From: Cylicocyclus nassatus
Taxonomy: Eukaryota; Nematoda; Chromadorea; Rhabditida; Strongylidae
Assembly (NCBI GenBank): GCA_958299035.1
Contig: CATQJL010000223.1
Coordinates: 49,024,302 to 49,088,301, forward strand
DNA: 64,000 bases
Direction of reading: 5' to 3'
Positions 1 to 11,121 of the stretch are shown one piece after another. Within the stretch, counting starts at the first letter, position 1; each line of letters begins with the position of its first letter. The notes beneath the pieces were generated by a model, which saw nothing but the letters and a program-made list of their open reading frames with translations, was not told the DNA's origin and searched no databases. The position numbers were made by a program, and so were the translations under genes.

Positions 1-349
1 ATGGGTTACCGGAGCAAATGATTTTTAGAGCCGGGAAGAAAAGAAGCGCTAACATGCTGTATACCATTCGAAAGCTGAGATCATGGAGAATCGACATTGA
101 CCGTCGACTTTTTTCTAGTTCTTCTCTGCCGCGAGATATGAGAGATTTTATGTGCTTTAAAAATTAACTGATTTTGTATCCTCACTTTCTGATCTCCGAA
201 ATGCTACGAGGATAAATAAATAATATAAATAAACATAAATACCGTTTCTTTAGTAAATTTATCAGTGTACTTGTTGTTTGAGGTACTTAGCCTGCAAAAC
301 CTTTTAATAACGATTTTTATCATATTCTCGTTGTGCCAAGGAAGCTCAG
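1..349. other. no recognised gene
   Basis: AT-rich sequence with no open frame that resembles a known protein. It ends where similarity to the RTE reverse transcriptase begins, so it is probably host DNA at the 5' truncation point of that LINE. Confidence 0.4.
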
Positions 350-2283
350 AGTCTAAGAAGTACGAGAAGGCGTCTCACCACGGGGACTTTGGAGCTGATA
401 CGCCAACGTGGACGCGCACGAGCCACAGGCAACTACCGACTGACGTCCGAGCTTGCGAAGCAATGCAGAGAAGCGATAAAAGAAGACCTTAAGGAGAGAA
501 GAGTAGCAGTGATGGTTGACGCCGCGGAGGCTGGAAGAAGTATACGCAACGCCCGCCGAAGCTTCGTCAACTTCAAGACAAAGATGACCGCACTTCGTCG
601 TCCTGACGGAACCATAACTGCTTCCCGAATATCAATGGAGAAGGTCATCCACGACTTCTACTCGGATCTTTTTGCGAGCCACGTCCACCTTCCACCATGC
701 CATCTCAAGGAGGACGAGTATGTCGCACCGTCTGTTCTTCCTTCCGAGATTCGTCATGCTATCATGTCGATGAAAAACCGTACAGCACCCGGTCCCGACA
801 GGATTAAGCCAGAACATCTGAAGAATCTTTCGCCAGTTCTCATCAAGACTTTGGCAAGGCACTTCACGCGGTACCTGACGGAAGGCAAGGTTCCAAGGCA
901 ATGGAAGACCAGCAAAACCGTGTTGCTGTACAAGAAGGGAGATCCCTGCGACATCGGCAATTATCGCCCTATCTGCTTGTTGTCTGTAGTCTATAAACTC
1001 TTTACGCGAGTCATTCTCAACAGGATCGGAAGAGAGTTGGACGAAGGACAACCATGCGAGCAAGCTGGGTTTCGAAGAGGATTCAGCACGATCGACCACA
1101 TACACACGGTGTCAAGGCTCATTGAAGTGTCACGAGAGTATAAGATGCCGCTCTGTCTCACCTTCATCGACTTGAAGAAGGCCTTCGACTCGGTTGAGAC
1201 TGAAGCCGTCATCGATGCCTTGAGCAATCAAGGTATTCCGACTCATTACATCAAGATAATTCGTGAGCTGTATAACGACTTCACAACCACCATAACACCA
1301 TTCTACAAGGACATCATCATTGACGTGAAGAGAGGCGTGCGACAAGGCGATACTATATCGCCGAAACTATTCAGTGCCGCTCTGGAGAACGTCATGCGTA
1401 AGTTGGAATGGGACAACATGGGAGTGAAAGTCGACGGCCGGCAGCTACACCACCTTCGCTTTGCTGATGACATCGTATTGATAACACCAAGCATCACGCA
1501 GGCGGAACAAATGCTGGCCCAGTTTGACGAAGTGTGTGGAAAGATCGGTCTACGGCTGAATCTAACGAAGACGATGTTCATGAGGAACGGAAGAGTGCCT
1601 GATGCTCCTTTCATGCTCAACGGGACGAACATCACCGAATGCTCAAGCTACACCTACCTAGGTCGTGAACTCAATATGATGAACGATCTAGCTCCGGAAC
1701 TGAGCAGGAGGAAACGTGCAGCATGGGGAGCATATAAGACAATTGAGGACGTAGTGAAGAAGACCAAGAACATCCGGCTCCGCGCCCACCTTTTCAACTC
1801 GACGGTTCTTCCTGCTTTGACGTACGCTTCAGAAACATGGACAATGAGAAAGCAGGATGAACACGCGGTTAGCGTCATCGAACGAGCTGTTGAGAGAGTG
1901 ATGCTAGGAGTGAATCGACTCACGCAAGTGAGGCAAGGATTACGAAGTTCTACCCTACGTCAACGATCGAAGATCAGGGACGCTGCCGCGTACGCCAAGC
2001 AGAACAAGATAAGATGGGCGGGCACGTAATGCGTTTCGACGACAACCGGTGGACGAGAGCTGTAACAGATTGGATACCACTGGACGTCAAACGCGAACGA
2101 GGAAGACCGCCGACGCGATGGTCAGATATGTTCACGAAGTCCTTTAATGAAGTCCTTCGGAGCGTTCCACGTGTTCCTGGTGCGATACGTAAACATTGGT
2201 CAACAATCGCCCGAGACAGGGACGAATGGAGGCATCACTGGTACCCGCTCGTGCAACACGATGATCAACGGGGATACAGGTGA
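350..2283 (+). pseudogene. RTE-type non-LTR retrotransposon reverse transcriptase, 5'-truncated
   Basis: This is the reverse transcriptase part of an RTE-clade LINE, which would copy element RNA at a nicked target. The frame is open to 2029 and runs through the linker ELIRQRG, then RT blocks: YRPICLLSVVYKLF, GFRRGFSTIDHI, FIDLKKAFDSV (first catalytic Asp), GVRQGDTISPKLF and FADDIVL (catalytic FADD), followed by the thumb and the RTE C-terminal tail. The tail continues in the next frame from 2014 to 2283 ([15 protein letters not shown] ... RDRDEW), so one base has been lost near 2022. The N-terminal apurinic endonuclease domain is absent: similarity starts near 350. A methionine start is not visible, and the open frame begins at a non-ATG codon. 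The copy is therefore dead on two counts. Downstream DNA up to 2477 is probably its 3' untranslated region. Confidence 0.93.
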
Positions 2284-2477
2284 CACAGGTGATCATATTC
2301 TCAGAGTACAATACCAATCTCAGCCCAGGTGAAGGGGGTCATCGGGAGTTTGGCCTCAAAGTGAAGGGGGTAAGATATCACTCCCCCTATCGCAACTGTG
2401 CTCCGGAGCGGATTTCTCGCTCCGAAAGCAATCTTTTGCTGCGCAACTTGGGGTTTGTTTGGGGGACCACGCTAGTA

Positions 2478-2924
2478 TCTTATATATAAAGCTGAATGTC
2501 TGTTTGTCTGTCTGTCTGTATGTCTGTATGTCTGTATGTCTGTATGTCTCTATGTCTGTATGTCTGTGTGTACGTATGTTCCGAATAGAAAATTCCATTT
2601 CTGAACCGATCGGGACCAAACTTAGCACACATACACTTCGGGCCCCGGCGGGTGTCACAGTCTACTTTTCGTCATCGATCGATATCGATTTTATCGATTT
2701 TTTGCAAAATTTGAGCTAGGGGGCTCGATTACCCCCCTCTGCCAAATTCCAGCCCCCTAGCTCAAATTTTGCAAAAAATCGATAAAATCGATATCGATCG
2801 ATGACGAAAAGTGGACTGTGACACGCCGGGGCCCGAAGTGTATGTGTGCTAAGTTTGGTCCCGATCGGTTCAGAAATGGAATTTTCTATTCGGAACATAC
2901 GGCGGAGCCGGGTAAGCCAGCTAG
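2478..2924 (+). mobile_element. non-autonomous Helitron-like element, complete
   Basis: The element begins A|TCTTATATATAAAGCTG and ends CAGCTAG|T. This is the Helitron rule of insertion between A and T, with TC and CTRR ends and no target duplication. A short hairpin (CGGC-GGA-GCCG, about 2900-2910) sits about ten bases before the CTAG terminus, as Helitron 3' ends require. Inside are a TGTCTGTA-rich microsatellite (about 2490-2572) and a long inverted repeat. It has no coding capacity. Related ends occur at 34.9-35.2 kb, 48.04-48.23 kb and 54.45 kb. Confidence 0.75.
2574..2900. repeat. large palindrome inside the Helitron-like element
   Basis: Arms of about 150 bp (2574-2725 and 2751-2900) are nearly perfect inverted copies around a 25-bp loop. 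Each arm carries the module TTATCGATTTTTTGCAAA, preceded by a CATCGATCGATATCGAT stretch. Each also carries a CACACATACACTTCGG segment. Transcripts crossing it would fold into a long double-stranded hairpin. Confidence 0.9.
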
Positions 2925-3300
2925 TGCCATCATAATCTTGTCAACCCTCGTTCTGGGTGGACGGTGCTTCTAAAGCGCATTTCTCCTTCTGAAGCAACCT
3001 TTCGCGACGCAAATTGGGCATCGCGCTAGTGTAGGGACCCAATAACATATGTCACCATAACCTCACCGCCTATTTTGGATGGACGGTGCCTTTGAACAAG
3101 CTTCATCATGATGGTAGAAATTGGGCCCAACCGTATATAGTACCATGGATACCTGAACCGTTGAGCGGATGTTGGGAGGCTCTACCTATGCTAGGGCACA
3201 ACAACATCTCACAAAAATGCATTCTGGCAAGATTCGAACATGAACCCTCTATATACTGTAAGAGGCTCTTGATCGGCGTGGAAAGTATACAGTAGTTGTT
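2925..3300. other. no recognised gene
   Basis: Sequence between the Helitron-like element and the Penelope-like fragment. It contains two diverged copies of a GGATGGACGGTGC-type motif near 2960 and 3075 and nothing recognisable as coding. Confidence 0.35.
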
Positions 3301-4058
3301 TATGATACTGAGCCGTGATCCGAGATTGTTAACAGTTTATTGGCTGACGTTTCGGCAAGTCGCCTTCTTCAGAGCCTGGAATGGACAGAACGACTTGCAA
3401 ACTATTCGACCAAACGTCTCTGCAGCTATGCAAACAAAACTCTAAGACTTTGGTAGACCGATAGTTAACTGCCTAACCAAACACTCACCTTTTGAAACGC
3501 CGATGGAATTCTGATGCCAGAGCGAGAGCAATATGGTTAAACGCTAATGGCACGGCTATTTATAACGTCTCCGCCGGGTCAGAAGATCTGACCTAGGTAC
3601 GGAGCGAGTTCACGAGTGATGGATAGGCATTCTTCCTTACGATTCATTTTAGGGCTTTTGGCATGGATCCAAAAGGCCTCTAAACATTTGCGAGCCGGTG
3701 TATGTGATTCATGCGCCAGGATTTTCTGAGACGTCAAAATTTGTCTCCGCGTGTTTCAGCGTCCTGTGGTGCCTAGTGGGGTGGAGGTTCGTGATCTATC
3801 CCTGCCGTCTAAGTGCTCTCTAATGCGAACACATAGCGGCCGCGCTGTCTCGCCTATGTACTCGTCGCCGCAGTTCGCGCAGGTGATAAGATAGATGACC
3901 CCCGTCGCCATGCAGTCTCCACACCTACCCTCAGGGCATATAATGCAATTGGGCGTAGTGCAGCCGCGATCATAGATGCGATTGCGGACCAAAATGCTTT
4001 TAAGGTTATTAGGGGGTGTTTCCACTATTGCAACTGTATTTTCCAGCCCACATTTCAT
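3301..4058 (-). pseudogene. Penelope-like retroelement, 3' fragment with GIY-YIG endonuclease
   Basis: Reading the minus strand from 4058, the frame to 3756 contains a cysteine-rich block (CTTPNCIICPEGRCGDC) followed by GVIYLITCANCGDEYIGE and RPLCVRIREH. This is the GIY-YIG nuclease domain, with its Cys-containing lead-in, that ends Penelope-like element proteins. After a frame break near 3765 the C-terminal region continues in another frame, with residues resembling AHESHTPARK and SPKMNRKEEC. The reverse transcriptase that should precede it is missing, and similarity stops abruptly at about 4058, so this is a 5'-truncated insertion. The family's usual 3' sequence (TTTCGGCAAGTCGCCTTCTTCAG on plus, split here as 3351-3372) is present. 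Confidence 0.8.
3346..3372 (-). ncRNA. hammerhead-ribozyme-like core of the Penelope element
   Basis: On the minus strand the order is CUGAAGA (fits the CUGANGA core), a GGC/GCC stem II with a short loop, then GAAAC and GUC. Flanking GGCU and AGCC can pair as stem I. Stem III is reduced to the self-complementary ACGU. That matches the minimal, probably dimeric hammerheads described for Penelope-like elements. Activity is inferred, not shown. Confidence 0.55.
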
Positions 4059-4408
4059 ATACAGTAGTACGCGAAAGTTTGAGATTTCAAAGGCTAGAGT
4101 GTTTTGAGCAACATCGGCAGAGATAGTGAGATCCTCAAGGCGGAAGGGTCACGGGAGAAGTTGTACCAACAAAAAAAGATTCCAATATTTTCAAAGGAAT
4201 CTTACGACATGGTAGAGACGGAGACAGGAACGATATCGAGGTACAGAATCGATGTTGAGGCTTTCTGTGTTTTTCAGGTCATGATGTCCGTGTATTCAGT
4301 TAGTTCTTCACATTTTTAGTATCGCTTCAAACGCATAATCAAAATTTCTGTTCAAAAGGAGAGGAGATTATTCCCATCATCAGTTGGCATGAAACATTAG
4401 CAGACAAT
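4059..4408. other. 3' flank of the threonyl-tRNA synthetase gene
   Basis: No coding feature recognised. On the minus strand this is the sequence directly after the synthetase stop codon at 4411-4409 and probably holds its 3' untranslated region before the Penelope fragment. Confidence 0.35.
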
Positions 4409-7135
4409 CTAGACCTTAAACCCAGCATTCTCGACATCGCTGACATAGCCATCATCGAACTGACGGAATGCAGAAATTATTTTCTCCAACTGCACCTCAC
4501 CGAATCGCTGTAAGGAACTGCCTCATTGTTGAATCTCAAGATGCGATAGCGTTGATCTACCTTGTTGTTCCTCGAACGCACATTCACTGTACCATTTTTC
4601 ATCTCATTTGCTCCCACCACAAGGATGAAATTGAACTGAGCTTGCATTGCCTTTCGGATCTGCTTATTGAAAGTGTCCGAGCAGTGTTCTTCGTATTCCA
4701 CCTGTGTAGAACAGTTGCTGTAAATAAGTAATTCAACATTCATACGGCACAAGCCCACCTCAAATCCCTCAGCATAGAGTTTCCGCTTTACTTCTAGAGC
4801 ATAAGAGTCGAGAGAATCTTCAACAGCGATGACTTTCGCCTGAACTCAGTAGGCTAAAAAATAATCCCAGCTTCAAACGCACTTCCTCCGATAACGTTGT
4901 GTGCAGGCTACTTCTTCTGTGAAAAGCAATATGAAAGAATTGAGTAAAACTAAGTGCACGAGTATAATTTAGGTTACACAATTACTCGTTTGCTTATCAG
5001 AGTAGTTATACGCTTAGTTGACTCAAAATCTCAAATTTGCTCAGAATGCTTAGAAAATTTCATCATCTGATTACGAATGCGATGTCGGAGGCGTCCAAAA
5101 ATCTTTTTGCAAGGCCTAGTGCGATGATCCTTTTATCGAGCGAATAGCCTGAGCTAATAACATTTTGGTTAATATGCTGGAAAACTCCTATATATAACTG
5201 TCAAATTTGAGGTTTGATCCACTCATCGTGTACCCATGTTATCAAAGAGGTGTTTCCGTACGAAATCCAAATGATATTTGTGATCAGCATGTCGCATACA
5301 CCCCTCCCCCTGGAAGCTATAACGTTAGTGAGCAACATTGCAATTGCGCATGGGTTTTTTTTTTCGAGAATTTAAATAGAAAAGTCTTAAAAAATAGAAA
5401 TTGCAAAATCCAGTTGAGGTGAAATCATGAGGACACTTTTAGGCGCTTAAAAATTATTACAAAGAAGGTTATTAATAGCTTGTATAGATATTTTCAATCA
5501 ACAGTTTGTATGCTTCGCTATTCAAGTGATAAAATGCGCCGAGCCAAACGACTTGGGCTATCCCGGATAGTATGGATGAAGGAAATAAATCAAATCACCT
5601 GACGAGGAGATAACCAGAATGGCCACCTTCCAGCGCAGTTCTCTGCCAGTACAGCGATCATCCGCTCAAATGAGCCTAGTATCGCTCGGTGAATCATCAC
5701 TGGTCTTTCCTTTTCGCCTTTCTCACTGTGACGACGTTTGAACTACTAAAATAATGAAAAGTCTTGCTAGAAAAACCTGAGATAGCTGAGATCAAATCGT
5801 TGCGGTAGCTGGAAGTCGAGCTGAATTGTCGCGCATTGATGGCTTTCGTCCTAGTGAGTCTTTGATGGTAATGTCGATCTGCACATACAGCTGACTAGAG
5901 CAGGGTAGAAAAGGTAAGCTGGGGCAACCTTAGGCCCATAGAAAGCTCCATCTCCCTCTTTGAGCTGCCACGGCTTGCCACATAATTCCAAAGCTTTGTT
6001 CAGTGTCAATTCAGCTTCATTCCATGTCTGCATTGTTCTCGCTAATGTAATTATCTCACTATACATAGGAAAAACTCACCTCGATATTGCCGAGAAATTT
6101 TTCCGGACGAGTCGATAGATTGAGCTCGAACGTGAAGCCGAATATTTTTTCGTAACAATAAGAAAGGAAATCCAAACAGCCCTGAAATCAGTTAGACTGC
6201 GTCCAGAGTTGCCTGAGCTAACGCCAGCGCCTAGCAACAGCGTGCCAGTGCCATCGATCGATTCGGGAAGGATCCACGTCAACGCTGGCACGGCACTAGC
6301 ACGGAGTTGGTACAAAGGGCAACTCCGAAGGCAGCCTAAGCAAACTTTGTCTAATTTTTTTCCTCTTACTTCTATCTCTTCTCGAACTTGATCTCTTCGA
6401 CAAAAAATATGAGCATCGTCCTGCTGGAAACGTCGCACCCCGTGTTACACCAGTAATTGCGCCAGACGACTCGTTTCTGGAAAGTTTAGCTTTTTGGAAA
6501 CTAACATTTTGTGAGGAATTCGCTGTCACCTATGTAACACTCCAAAATCCGCGAATCGCAATGGTAACTCTTTATGAGTGCGCGGTTCATGGTTATACAT
6601 GAGGACAGTGCCCAGGACAATTCATCGGCTTCAAACCGATGAGCTCATCGTCAACTTTGAACCTGGAGGCAACAAAAATGTCTGCGGGAGAAATTAGTAC
6701 AGAGGCTGCGTCCAGAATTGCATGTGCAGCGCCGCGTCCAAAGCCATGTACCTACCGCGGAGTCTTGTACTGTTGGATCAACGCTCCGACACGACGCTAG
6801 CACGGCGCTGGCACGCACAACTTTTAATGCAGTCAGAAAGAGAGAAAGGACTTACTGGTACATATTATCGCTATATTGGGTCCCCAATGTCCGGACATTT
6901 GCCATAATTTACAGTTGTATAAATTCGGTGTGATAACCTAATAAACTTCATTTGCAATTAATGGAGCTCAATGACAACTTACCTCAGTGAAGCCGCGTTT
7001 TCTATACTCCTTCCTTAAAAAGCCCATTAGTTTGTTGTATATGTGAGCACCTTTCGGGTACCAAAATGCTGACCCAGGCGATAGCGGGTGAAAAAAGAAA
7101 AGCTCTTGATCGCATCCTATCTTACGATGATCAAC
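4409..7135 (-). CDS. TARS1: threonyl-tRNA synthetase, catalytic and anticodon-binding parts, frame-broken
   Basis: It charges tRNA-Thr with threonine in the cytosol. Exons in coding order: 7135-6983, 6937-6856, 6662-6530, 6476-6370, 6181-6080, 6027-5929, 5878-5777, 5725-5599, 4839-4759, 4701-4561, 4507-4409. All have GT-AG borders. Class II landmarks are [20 protein letters not shown], the motif 1 region [10 protein letters not shown], the zinc-site segment [32 protein letters not shown], motif 3 [16 protein letters not shown], and the anticodon domain ([19 protein letters not shown]). The protein ends [16 protein letters not shown]. Four isolated 1-nt changes break the frame: a lost base in exon 2 and extra bases in exons 3, 4 and 7. 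Exon lengths fit the phase only if these are corrected. The N-terminal TGS and editing exons were not found upstream, where the foldback element lies. It could be an unprocessed pseudogene or a real gene with sequence errors. Confidence 0.88.
6198..6312. repeat. intronic repeat, copy 1
   Basis: Lies in the intron between 6181 and 6370. It resembles a segment at 6709-6818 in another intron of the same gene: both have GCGTCCAGA(A/G)TTGC near one end and CTAGCACG with GGCACG near the other. It looks like a small mobile repeat inserted twice. Confidence 0.5.
6709..6818. repeat. intronic repeat, copy 2
   Basis: Second member of the pair at 6198-6312, in the intron between 6662 and 6856. It contains GACGCTAGCACGGCGCTGG. 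No ends or target duplication could be fixed. Confidence 0.5.
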
Positions 7136-8492
7136 CTGAGATATTCAAATTTTAAAACATTGTCTATGTGCAGAAAATGGCAGATGTTCAAACTTGGCTC
7201 TGTTGAACGGTTTTAGACGGTGGTGCGACATCTGCACAATTTCCATGTTGCTTTTATGTTTGCCTGGAAATCGTCGTTTCACTCCACCACAATTGCAGTC
7301 AGATATCAAGTAAGACTAACCTTACTGCACGACATTTTGGTCCACGAACTCGAGCGAATTATCGACGTCAAGTACAGTACCCACACTAATTATTCGACAG
7401 AAAACGCAAAAACTGACGATCCGCGTTTTTTTCGTTTTTTCTTCATAACTTCCTTCAAATTGCATAAAAATACAAATCCGAAGAAAGCATGATGCTCAGC
7501 TCGTCAAGATGAATTTTCTGACGTACTGCACTCTCGTACTATTCTGTTTTCAATCTGCTCGATTTTTGTGTGAGGACGGGTATTCGTAGTGGTGTAACTC
7601 AGCGAAGAACACACATGGACGATTTATGTAAACATGGTTCAGTAGTGCTGTCCCCGTAGATTATCATGTACTAGTGAGTAGCGAAGGATTCCCTTTCCAT
7701 AGGGAAAGATTGGCCGTTTAATTTTCAAAAATAGATGTCTCTCAAATTTTGGTTACCGTAACCATACCGTAAGACGCTAACTTGCAAAGCAGGTGCGTTT
7801 TTTCGTGATCAGCAGGCTAAATAACCCCTATGCGCAAGTTTTCCGAGGAATTCGGGCTCTTTGATTTCTTCTCGTTCTAGGCTCTTAAAGCTCGCCGACG
7901 GGTTTTGGCTAAAATATTGATGATCTTGGATTGACCGGAAACTTCGCCCATAGAGGTTTTCGGACTCGCTGATTACAGAAATAGTGCCCTCTGTGCAGCA
8001 TAAGTTCATTCGGCAGAGTTATGCTGAGAGGAATGCTGCGATACTACGCAAGTTCCTAAATTTGTACGCCCTTTTCGCGTACCTATTGGAAAACTTACCT
8101 GATCTTCTTTGTAATTTGAAATCACTAGAGACGGTACTTTCAGAGCATGCCTAAGCTAAGCCCTTATCTGTATTGATCGCCGAACTGTGAGCTGACGAAC
8201 TCACGTCCCTCATGAAAATCGTTCGAAATTTTAAGATCGCATATTTTGGCAAATATCGCCGCGAATGGTTACAGATGACTCTTATTGCAGATATTTGTTT
8301 ACACATGTGAATTGATAATTTATGCCGCATATGCTGCTTACTCCTTGTGCCAGACTCCCTTACTCTTACACCTGTAACTCAAAGTTTGCAAAAAATCGAT
8401 AAGCCGATATCGACCGATGACGAAATGTAATCTATCAGACCAGCTCGGCTCCTAAGACTGGGTTCATACTGATTCTCATGTTCCGGAACTGA

Positions 8493-8518
8493 GTAACTCT
8501 GCGTTGATACCACTGCTT
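8493..8518 (-). other. SMART cDNA adapter sequence, inverted copy
   Basis: Matches the reverse complement of the SMART/Clontech oligo (ends CTCTGCGTTGATACCACTG then CTT) with one extra A near its start. It lies directly against the run of Ns and is a library artefact, not genomic sequence. Confidence 0.9.
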
Positions 8519-9018
8519 NNNNNNNNNNNNNNNNNNNNNNNNNNNNNNNNNNNNNNNNNNNNNNNNNNNNNNNNNNNNNNNNNNNNNNNNNNNNNNNNNN
8601 NNNNNNNNNNNNNNNNNNNNNNNNNNNNNNNNNNNNNNNNNNNNNNNNNNNNNNNNNNNNNNNNNNNNNNNNNNNNNNNNNNNNNNNNNNNNNNNNNNNN
8701 NNNNNNNNNNNNNNNNNNNNNNNNNNNNNNNNNNNNNNNNNNNNNNNNNNNNNNNNNNNNNNNNNNNNNNNNNNNNNNNNNNNNNNNNNNNNNNNNNNNN
8801 NNNNNNNNNNNNNNNNNNNNNNNNNNNNNNNNNNNNNNNNNNNNNNNNNNNNNNNNNNNNNNNNNNNNNNNNNNNNNNNNNNNNNNNNNNNNNNNNNNNN
8901 NNNNNNNNNNNNNNNNNNNNNNNNNNNNNNNNNNNNNNNNNNNNNNNNNNNNNNNNNNNNNNNNNNNNNNNNNNNNNNNNNNNNNNNNNNNNNNNNNNNN
9001 NNNNNNNNNNNNNNNNNN
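8519..9018. other. assembly gap of exactly 500 N
   Basis: A fixed-length placeholder. Flanking contig ends carry adapter and overlap: 8167-8491 and 9044-9367 are the same sequence in direct orientation. The other palindrome arm shows this segment once, so the true gap is probably absent. Confidence 0.95.
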
Positions 9019-9043
9019 AAGCAGTGGTATCAACGCAGAGTAC
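9019..9043 (+). other. SMART cDNA adapter sequence
   Basis: Exact match to the 25-base SMART oligo (begins AAGCAGTGGTATCAACGC, ends AGAGTAC). With the inverted copy at 8493-8518 it brackets the gap. Confidence 0.95.
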
Positions 9044-11121
9044 TCTGTATTGATCGCCGAACTGTGAGCTGACGAACTCACGTCCTCATGAAAATCGTTC
9101 GAAATTTTAAGATCGCATATTTTGGCAAATATCGCCGCGAATGGTTACAGATGACTCTTATTGCAGATATTTGTTTACACATGTGAATTGATAATTTATG
9201 CCGCATATGCTGCTTACTCCTTGTGCCAGACTCCCTTACTCTTACACCTGTAACTCAAAGTTTGCAAAAAATCGATAAGCCGATATCGACCGATGACGAA
9301 ATGTAATCTATCAGACCAGCTCGGCTCCTAAGACTGGGTTCATACTGATTCTCATGTTCCGGAACTGTTCCCGCACAGTCCCGCAATGTTCTCGCACTGT
9401 AACGGGAACTGTGTGGGAACTGCAACTGTGCTGCATGCGCTGCAGCCGCCCCGCTCGCGTTTTGAACGGCGGGAGTTGGAGAATCCTCACCGTTTCCAAC
9501 GGTTTTCCTTCCAGATTCCGCTCATTTTGGCCTTATTCCTCTACCCTGCTTCCTTTTCTTGATCAGCAGAACTTCGAGCTCGAAGCGGGGTTGAAGAATA
9601 AGCGCTTTTCTGTTCTGCGTATGCGACAAAAGGTGTGTTCTTGCGCTCGTCCATTTTCTCTTCGCTTTATTTTTACAGAGAAAAGGAAAATGGCCAAAAA
9701 GGAAACCCATCAGAAAACAAGAAAAAGTCCCAATTCATGCAACTTCAGAATTGCTCCCACTCCCTAATTCATGGCGAAAAGCGCTCATTCTTCACCCGCT
9801 TCGAGCTCGAAGTTCTGCTGATAAAAAAAGGAGCGGGGTAGAGGAATAAGGCCAAGATGAGAGAAATTTGGAAGAAAAACCGTTGAAAACGGTCAAAATT
9901 CTCCAACTCCCGCCGTTCAAAACGCGTGCGGGGCGGCTGCAGCGCATGCAGCACAGTTGCAGTTCCCGCACAGTTCCCGTTACAGTGCGAGAACATTGCG
10001 GGACTGTGCGGGAACAGTTCCGGAACATGAGAATCAGTATGAACCCAGTCTTAGGAGCCGAGCTGGTCTGATAGATTACATTTCGTCATCGGTCGATATC
10101 GGCTTATCGATTTTTTGCAAACTTTGAGTTACAGGTGTAAGAGTTGGCACAAGGAGTAAGCAGCATATGCGGCATAAATTATCAATTCACATGTGTAAAT
10201 AAATATCTGCAATAAGAGTCATCTGTAACCATTCGCGGCGATATTTGCCAAAATATGCGATCTTAAAATTTCGAACGATTTTCATGAGGACGTGAGTTCG
10301 TCAGCTCACAGTTCGGCGATCAATACAGATAAGGGCTTAGCTTAGGCATGCTCTGAAAGTACCGTCTCTAGTGATTTCAAATTACAAAGAAGATCAGGTA
10401 AGTTTTCCAATAGGTACGCGAAAAGGGCGTACAAATTTAGGAACTTGCGTAGTATCGCAGCATTCCTCTCAGCATAACTCTGCCGAATGAACTTATGCTG
10501 CACAGAGGGCACTATTTCTGTAATCAGCGAGTCCGAAAACCTCTATGGGCGAAGTTTCCGGTCAATCCAAGATCATCAATATTTTAGCCAAAACCCGTCG
10601 GCGAGCTTTAAGAGCCTAGAACGAGAAGAAATCAAAGAGCCCGAATTCCTCGGAAAACTTGCGCATAGGGGTTATTTAGCCTGCTGATCACGAAAAACGC
10701 ACCTGCTTTGCAAGTTAGCGTCTTACGGTATGGTTACGGTAACCAAAATTTGAGAGACATCTATTTTTGAAAATTAAACGGCCAATCTTTCCCTATGGAA
10801 AGGGAATCCTTCGCTACTCACTAGTACATGATAATCTACGGGGACAGCACTACTGAACCATGTTTACATAAATCGTCCATGTGTGTTCTTCGCTGAGTTA
10901 CACCACTACGAATACCCGTCCTCACACAAAAATCGAGCAGATTGAAAACAGAATAGTACGAGAGTGCAGTACGTCAGAAAATTCATCTTGACGAGCTGAG
11001 CATCATGCTTTCTTCGGATTTGTATTTTATGCAATTTGAAGGAAGTTATGAAGAAAAAACGAAAAAAACGCGGATCGTCAGTTTTTGCGTTTTCTGTCGA
11101 ATAATTAGTGTGGGTACTGTA

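Larger units (their letters stand above)
7375..11119. mobile_element. giant foldback element with TA-flanked inverted ends
   Basis: The sequence from 7375 (CAGTACCCACACTAATTATT) is repeated inverted, ending at 11119, with TA on each outer side (7373-7374 and 11120-11121). This suggests a Tc1/mariner-type target. The right arm runs from about 9772 to 11119. The left arm runs from 7375 through about 9620, with an artefactual duplication and gap inside. The arms are nearly identical: the same 66-codon open frame occurs at 7809-8009 (minus) and 10487-10687 (plus). The central loop is about 9621-9771. No transposase was recognised. Part of each arm (about 8330-8430 and its mirror) resembles the Helitron-like family. 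It sits upstream of the synthetase exons. Confidence 0.8.

Noticed and set aside
632..1923. Minus-strand open frames opposite the LINE reverse transcriptase
   Set aside because: They are shadows of the well-supported plus-strand protein.
8476..9081. Open frames spanning the run of Ns
   Set aside because: They are translations of unknown bases and adapter sequence, not genes.
7809..10687. Identical 66-codon open frame on opposite strands
   Set aside because: It is duplicated only because the two palindrome arms are copies; no codon signal or domain.
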